From the NCBI RefSeq assembly GCF_902459555.1, contig NZ_CABPSM010000022.1, positions 1 to 64,000 on the forward strand: a stretch of 64,000 nucleotides of DNA. The letters are read 5' to 3'. The notes beneath the pieces were generated by a model. It was not told the DNA's origin and ran no database searches. It worked only from the letters and a program-made list of their open reading frames with translations. This document shows, in pieces, positions 60,032 to 64,000 of this stretch. The position numbers and the translations under genes were made by a program. Position 1 is the first letter of the stretch. The number at the start of each line of letters is the position of its first letter. The DNA comes from Pandoraea horticolens. Lineage in GTDB: Bacteria > Pseudomonadota > Gammaproteobacteria > Burkholderiales > Burkholderiaceae.

Positions 60032-62005
60032 ATGCAGGAGCGGACCACTTTCCCGCGTTTATTGCTGGCCCACGCCGCAACGCGCGGCGCCCGCACGGCG
60101 TATCGGGAAAAAGATCTGGGAATCTGGCAAAGCTGGAGCTGGCAGGAGGCCGCGCATGAAGTCCGAATGCTGGCTTGCGCGCTGGCGGCAGCCGGATTCA
60201 AGCGAGGCGACAACCTCGCCATCGTCGGCAATAATCGCGTGCGCCTGTATTGGGCGATGACGGCGGCACAAGCGCTGGGTGGCGTAGCCGTACCGTTGTA
60301 TCAAGACGCCGTTGCGGCGGAAATGATCCACGTGCTCGAAGACGCCGAAATCGATTTCGCCATCGTCGAAGACCAGGAGCAAGTCGACAAGCTGCTCGAG
60401 CTGCGTGAGCACGTGACGCGCCTGTCGCACATCATCTACGAAGACCCGCGAGGGCTGCGCAATTACGACGCCGCAGGTTTGCAGTCGTATGCCGCAGCGG
60501 TGGAGCAGGGCCGCGACTTCAACGCCAGACATCCGCGCTACTTTGACGATGCGGTGGCGAGCGTCGATCCGGACGACACGGCGACGATTCTCTACACGTC
60601 GGGTACGACGGGTAAGCCCAAGGGCGTTTGCCATTCGCACGCCGGTCTGATCGGCGCCGCATTTCACGGCAGCACCTTCGATAGACTCGCCCCCGGCGAC
60701 GAGGTGCTGTCGTACCTGCCTATGGCATGGGTGGGCGATCATCTGTTTTCCTATGCACAGGCTTTGGTAGCGGGCTTCACCGTCAATTGCCCAGAATCGC
60801 CCGAGACGGTCGCCACGGACATGCGCGAGATCGGGCCGACTTACTACTTCGCGCCGCCGCGCGTCTATGAAAACGTGCTTACGCAAGTGATGATCCGCAT
60901 GGAAGACGCGAATCGTTTCAAGCGAAAGATGTTCGCGCATTTCATGGACGTGGCGAACCGGTGCGGTGCGGCGGTACTCGACCGGCGTCCGGTGCCGCTG
61001 CTCGACAGGCTGCAATACGCGCTGGGCAATCTTTGCGTGTACGGGCCGCTGCGCAACACGCTCGGCATGAGCCGGATTCGCACGGCCTATACCGCCGGGG
61101 AAGCCATCGGCCCGGATCTGTTCCGCTTCTATCGCGCAATCGGCATCAACCTGAAGCAGTTCTACGGACAGACGGAGACGTGTGCGTACGTCTGTCTGCA
61201 ACCGGACCGTCAGGTGCGATTCGACAGCGTGGGGCCGGTGGCGCCGGGCATGGAAATCAAGATCGCCGACAACGGGGAAGTGCTGGTGCGCGGTGTGGGA
61301 TTGCTCAAAGAGTATTACAAGCGGCCCGACGCCACGCGCGAAGCCCTCGACGAGGCCGGGTACTTCCGTACGGGCGACGCCGGCATCATCGACGAAGACG
61401 GTCATTTGCGCATCATCGATCGTGCCAAAGACGTGGGCAAACTCGCTTGTGGATCGTTGTTTGCACCGAAGTACATCGAGAACAAGCTCAAGTTCTTCGC
61501 GTACATAAAGGAAGCGGTCGCGTTTGGCGATGGACGCGATGGCGTGTGCGCGTTCGTCAACATCGACATGGACGCTGTGGGCAATTGGGCAGAGAGGCAA
61601 AGCCTCGCCTATGCGGGGTATGTCGACCTCGCCACCCACCCACGTGTTGCCGAACTTATTCTGGGGTGTGTGGATGCCGTGAATGCGGATCTTGCCAAGG
61701 AGCCGGCATTCTCGGCGGCACAGATTCGGCGCTTCGTGATCCTGCATAAGGAACTGGACCCGGACGACGACGAACTCACCCGCACGCGCAAGGTGCGGCG
61801 CGCATTCATCGCGCAGAAGTACGACGTGATGATCGATGCGTTCTATTCGGGAAAGTCGACGCAGTTCATCGAGACGCGCGTGAAGTTCGAGGATGGGCGA
61901 GAGGGCAGTGTGAGCGCCACGCTCACGATACATCCCGCGCGCGTGCTCGGTGCCCGCTCGCCTGTCGACGACCCTGCGCCTGTGAAATTGCGCTGCGCCG
62001 CCTGA
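60032..62005 (+). CDS. AMP-forming acyl-CoA ligase (ANL superfamily, long-chain type)
   Basis: 657-aa adenylate-forming ligase. P-loop-like YTSGTTGKPKG at 188-198, YGQTETCAYV (about 376-385), FRTGDAGIIDEDGHLRIIDRAKD (hinge Asp, about 449-471) and a downstream Lys-containing segment APKYIENKLK. Length and domain order fit long-chain acyl-CoA or aryl-CoA ligases. It is first in an operon with branched-chain-type ABC transporter genes, an arrangement seen for uptake and activation of carboxylic acids (aromatic, branched or fatty). Substrate not determinable. Confidence 0.9.
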   Translation: MQERTTFPRLLLAHAATRGARTAYREKDLGIWQSWSWQEAAHEVRMLACALAAAGFKRGDNLAIVGNNRVRLYWAMTAAQALGGVAVPLYQDAVAAEMIHVLEDAEIDFAIVEDQEQVDKLLELREHVTRLSHIIYEDPRGLRNYDAAGLQSYAAAVEQGRDFNARHPRYFDDAVASVDPDDTATILYTSGTTGKPKGVCHSHAGLIGAAFHGSTFDRLAPGDEVLSYLPMAWVGDHLFSYAQALVAGFTVNCPESPETVATDMREIGPTYYFAPPRVYENVLTQVMIRMEDANRFKRKMFAHFMDVANRCGAAVLDRRPVPLLDRLQYALGNLCVYGPLRNTLGMSRIRTAYTAGEAIGPDLFRFYRAIGINLKQFYGQTETCAYVCLQPDRQVRFDSVGPVAPGMEIKIADNGEVLVRGVGLLKEYYKRPDATREALDEAGYFRTGDAGIIDEDGHLRIIDRAKDVGKLACGSLFAPKYIENKLKFFAYIKEAVAFGDGRDGVCAFVNIDMDAVGNWAERQSLAYAGYVDLATHPRVAELILGCVDAVNADLAKEPAFSAAQIRRFVILHKELDPDDDELTRTRKVRRAFIAQKYDVMIDAFYSGKSTQFIETRVKFEDGREGSVSATLTIHPARVLGARSPVDDPAPVKLRCAA

Positions 62006-62068
62006 CATTCGCAACGGCTCCTCATCGGAACTCAGCCAGGCATTGCCTGGTACTTCGCAGGAGAAGGC

Positions 62069-62875
62069 ATGAACGACAACCGCAAAACCGGCGACATCCT
62101 GCTCGATTTGCAGCACATCAGTCTGTCGTTTGGTGGCGTGAAGGCGTTGACGGACATCTCGTTCAACGTTCGGGAGCACGAGGTCCGCGCGATCATCGGC
62201 CCGAACGGTGCGGGCAAGAGTTCGATGCTCAACGTCATTAATGGCGTCTACCACCCGCAGCAAGGCACGATTGTTTTCCGGGGGCAGGTCAGGCAGCGCA
62301 TGCATCCGACATCGGCCGCGCGTCAGGGCGTGGCGCGCACGTTTCAGAACATCGCGTTGTTCAAGGGCATGACGGTGCTCGACAACATCATGACGGGACG
62401 CAACACCCGGATGCGCTCGGGGCTGCTTGCCAGCGCAATCTGGTGGGGGCATGCGCGCCGGGAGGAAATGGCCAATCGCGCCAAGGTCGAGGAGATCATC
62501 GATTTCCTCGAAATTCAGCACATCCGCAAGACACCGGTCGGACGGCTGCCGTATGGCCTGCAAAAGCGCGTCGAGCTGGCGCGCGCGCTCGCAGCCGAGC
62601 CGGAGCTGCTGCTGCTCGACGAGCCGATGGCCGGTATGAACCTCGAAGAGAAGCGCGACATGTGCCGCTTCATTCTGGAAGTCAACGAAGAGTTCGGCAC
62701 GACGATCGTGCTGATCGAGCACGACATGGGCGTGGTGATGGATATCTCCGATCGGGTCGTAGTGCTCGATTACGGCAAGAAGATCGGCGACGGCACGCCT
62801 GCCGAGGTCAGAGACGATCCGGAGGTCATTCGTGCCTATCTGGGCGCCGCACAGGGCATGCCCGCTGCGGCATGA
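62069..62875 (+). CDS. livG: Branched-chain amino acid-type ABC transporter ATPase (LivG-like)
   Basis: 268-aa ATPase. Walker A GPNGAGKSS at 44-52, Q-loop RTFQNIALFKGMTVLDNI, signature PYGLQKRVELARAL (LivG variant of LSGGQ), Walker B LLLLDEPMAGMN and the H-loop IVLIEHDMGVVMDISDRVVVLDYG. C-terminal VRDDPEVIRAYLGA is the LivG ending. It carries a longer insertion before the signature (WWGHARREEMANR) than E. coli LivG. 63 nt after the ligase, 52 nt before livH. Confidence 0.92.
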   Translation: MNDNRKTGDILLDLQHISLSFGGVKALTDISFNVREHEVRAIIGPNGAGKSSMLNVINGVYHPQQGTIVFRGQVRQRMHPTSAARQGVARTFQNIALFKGMTVLDNIMTGRNTRMRSGLLASAIWWGHARREEMANRAKVEEIIDFLEIQHIRKTPVGRLPYGLQKRVELARALAAEPELLLLDEPMAGMNLEEKRDMCRFILEVNEEFGTTIVLIEHDMGVVMDISDRVVVLDYGKKIGDGTPAEVRDDPEVIRAYLGAAQGMPAAA

Positions 62876-62927
62876 CAGGTAGAGGGTAACCGGCGGTCGG
62901 CGACGCGCTGGCAACTTGGAGACATCG

Positions 62928-63842
62928 ATGCAGTTCTTTCTGGAAATCCTGATCGGCGGGTTGCTCTCGGGGGTGATGTATTCGCTCGTTGCGCTCGGTT
63001 TTGTGTTGATCTTCAAGGCGTCCGGCGTATTCAATTTCGCGCAGGGCGCGATGGTGTATTTCGCAGCGCTCTCGGTGGTTGGGTTGATGGAGCGCGGCTT
63101 GCCACTCTGGCTGGCCGCCATCGGCGCGTTCGGCGTCATGGTGCTGGTCGGTGCCGCCACGGAGCGTTTCGTGCTGCGAAAGCTGGTGAACCAGTCACCC
63201 ATCACGTTGTTCATGGCGACCATCGGCCTCTCGTTCTTCCTCGAAGGACTGGCGCCACTGCTGTGGGGCAACGAGGTGCGCCCGCTGTCGCTGGGCATTG
63301 TCGATGAGCCGATCGCATCGATCATGGATTCGACGGGGGTGCTCGTCAGCAGCTTCGATCTGGCCGCAGCGGGCATTGCGGCTGTGCTGGTGGCGCTGCT
63401 CGCGCTGTTCTTCAAGGCGACGAGCATTGGCCGCGCGCTGCGTGCGGTGGCCGACGATCATCAGGCAGCGCTCTCGCTGGGCATTCCGTTGCAGCGGATC
63501 TGGGTGGTGGTGTGGAGCGTCTCGGGGTTCGTCGCGCTGGTGGCCGGCATGCTCTGGGGCTCGCGCAACGGCGTTCAGTTTGCTCTCACGATGACTGCGC
63601 TCAAGGCGCTGCCCGTGTTGATCCTGGGTGGCTTCACGTCGATCCCCGGCGCGATTGTCGGCGGGTTGATTATCGGCGCGGCGGAAAAGCTCGCGGAGAT
63701 CTACGTGCCGCAATTGTTGCAAAGCCAGTTTGGCGGGAATTTCGGGGGCATCGAAGGCTGGTTCCCGTACGTCTTCGCACTGTTGTTCCTGCTGGTTCGC
63801 CCAGAAGGGTTGTTCGGCGAGCGGCATATCGATCGGGTCTGA
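62928..63842 (+). CDS. livH: Branched-chain amino acid-type ABC transporter permease (LivH-like)
   Basis: 304-aa permease with about eight TM helices; GLLSGVMYSLVALGFVLIFKASGVFNFAQGAMVYF at the N-terminus and RALRAVADDHQAALSLGIPLQRIWVVVWSVSGFVALVAGMLWG are LivH hallmarks. TTGGAGA at 62916-62922 is the ribosome-binding site for ATG 62928, ruling out the upstream TTG inside it. Forms the membrane channel with LivM, whose gene follows after 55 nt. Confidence 0.93.
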   Translation: MQFFLEILIGGLLSGVMYSLVALGFVLIFKASGVFNFAQGAMVYFAALSVVGLMERGLPLWLAAIGAFGVMVLVGAATERFVLRKLVNQSPITLFMATIGLSFFLEGLAPLLWGNEVRPLSLGIVDEPIASIMDSTGVLVSSFDLAAAGIAAVLVALLALFFKATSIGRALRAVADDHQAALSLGIPLQRIWVVVWSVSGFVALVAGMLWGSRNGVQFALTMTALKALPVLILGGFTSIPGAIVGGLIIGAAEKLAEIYVPQLLQSQFGGNFGGIEGWFPYVFALLFLLVRPEGLFGERHIDRV

Positions 63843-63897
63843 GCGGCCGGTATTCCACTCGGGACGTACGCACAAGCATTCATCGCAGAGGCCATAC

Positions 63898-64000
63898 ATG
63901 TTCTATCGCGAAGCTGGGCAGTTCAAGACATCTTACGAAGCCGACAGCCAGATTTTCCCGATCCGGCAGGACCGGGTTGCCGTGTGTACCGTGCTCGCCG
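63898..64000 (+). CDS. livM: Start of LivM-like ABC permease (partial, runs off the window)
   Basis: ATG at 63898 opens a frame to the window edge: MFYREAGQFKTSYEADSQIF followed by PIRQDRVAVCTVLA. The cytoplasmic leader with YREAGQFKTSYEAD and PIRQDR immediately before the first TM is typical of LivM-type permeases in acyl-CoA-ligase-linked liv operons. Too short for an independent assignment; the position after livH supports it. Encoded further genes (second ATPase, binding protein) are expected beyond the edge. Confidence 0.75.
   Translation, partial: MFYREAGQFKTSYEADSQIFPIRQDRVAVCTVLA

Noticed and set aside
60059-63427. 1122-codon minus-strand open frame
   Set aside because: Antisense to the acyl-CoA ligase, livG and livH; His/Arg-rich low-complexity translation with no motif, a GC-rich shadow frame.

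Overview
The window is GC-rich, densely packed bacterial DNA. Gene content points to a beta-proteobacterium of the Burkholderiales (Burkholderiaceae; Pandoraea-, Cupriavidus- or Burkholderia-like): a prpR / prpBC-acnD-prpF-prpD methylcitrate cluster, a cyanide-insensitive cytochrome bd oxidase with its DUF2474 partner, many LysR regulators, an OmpC-type porin and frequent 4-nt ATGA gene overlaps. The genus is a guess. I saw no rRNA, tRNA, CRISPR array, insertion sequence or prophage gene; it reads as ordinary chromosome with accessory catabolic modules.

Layout. 1-1.9 kb: tail of a GPGG-repeat protein, a MetQ-like binding protein and a 53-aa membrane protein. 1.9-11.8 kb: propionate (2-methylcitrate) catabolism, with prpR divergent from prpB-prpC-acnD-prpF-prpD; the intergenic region holds a textbook sigma-54 -24/-12 element and upstream palindromic PrpR-type sites. 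12.0-14.8 kb: a broken APH(6)-type kinase, glycerate 2-kinase and a lipoprotein. 15.0-19.0 kb: glycerol module glpR-glpD-glpK with an operator pair upstream of glpD and no glpF. 19.8-22.1 kb: fumarylpyruvate-hydrolase-like enzyme, VOC protein and divergent LysR. 22.1-26.8 kb: four-gene tripartite ABC exporter (outer-membrane factor, permease, ATPase, adaptor), divergent from folE. 27.6-33.6 kb: PEBP-like exported protein, cydAB-DUF2474, a DUF1345 protein and a TPR-CPBP fusion membrane protease.

33.6-34.1 kb is a strongly structured non-coding leader (nested inverted repeats and a terminator with a mutually exclusive upstream hairpin) directly before a NarK-type transporter; it looks like a transcription attenuator or a small RNA. 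35.6-38.4 kb: LysR, class II aldolase-like and PEP-mutase/isocitrate-lyase-like genes. 38.6-42.4 kb: a translationally coupled run of cytochrome b561 and GT2 glycosyltransferase, then a lipoprotein coupled to tRNA 2-selenouridine synthase. 42.3-43.1 kb: AraC/GyrI regulator.

43.3-56.9 kb looks like one catabolic island for an imino-acid-forming substrate (a D-amino acid, opine or related amine): DauR/YheO-type regulator, porin, RidA, PLP class V enzyme, APC permease, LysR, polyamine/opine-type ABC importer, a three-subunit FAD/[2Fe-2S] dehydrogenase of the HcnABC/OoxAB/LhpBEF type, and a second RidA. Dehydrogenase plus RidA is the expected pairing for making and disposing of reactive imines. 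The window ends with a MASE2-GGDEF cyclase, a GNAT, a Crp/Fnr regulator with a palindrome at its own promoter, and a divergent operon of an AMP-forming acyl-CoA ligase with branched-chain-type ABC genes (livG, livH, start of livM).
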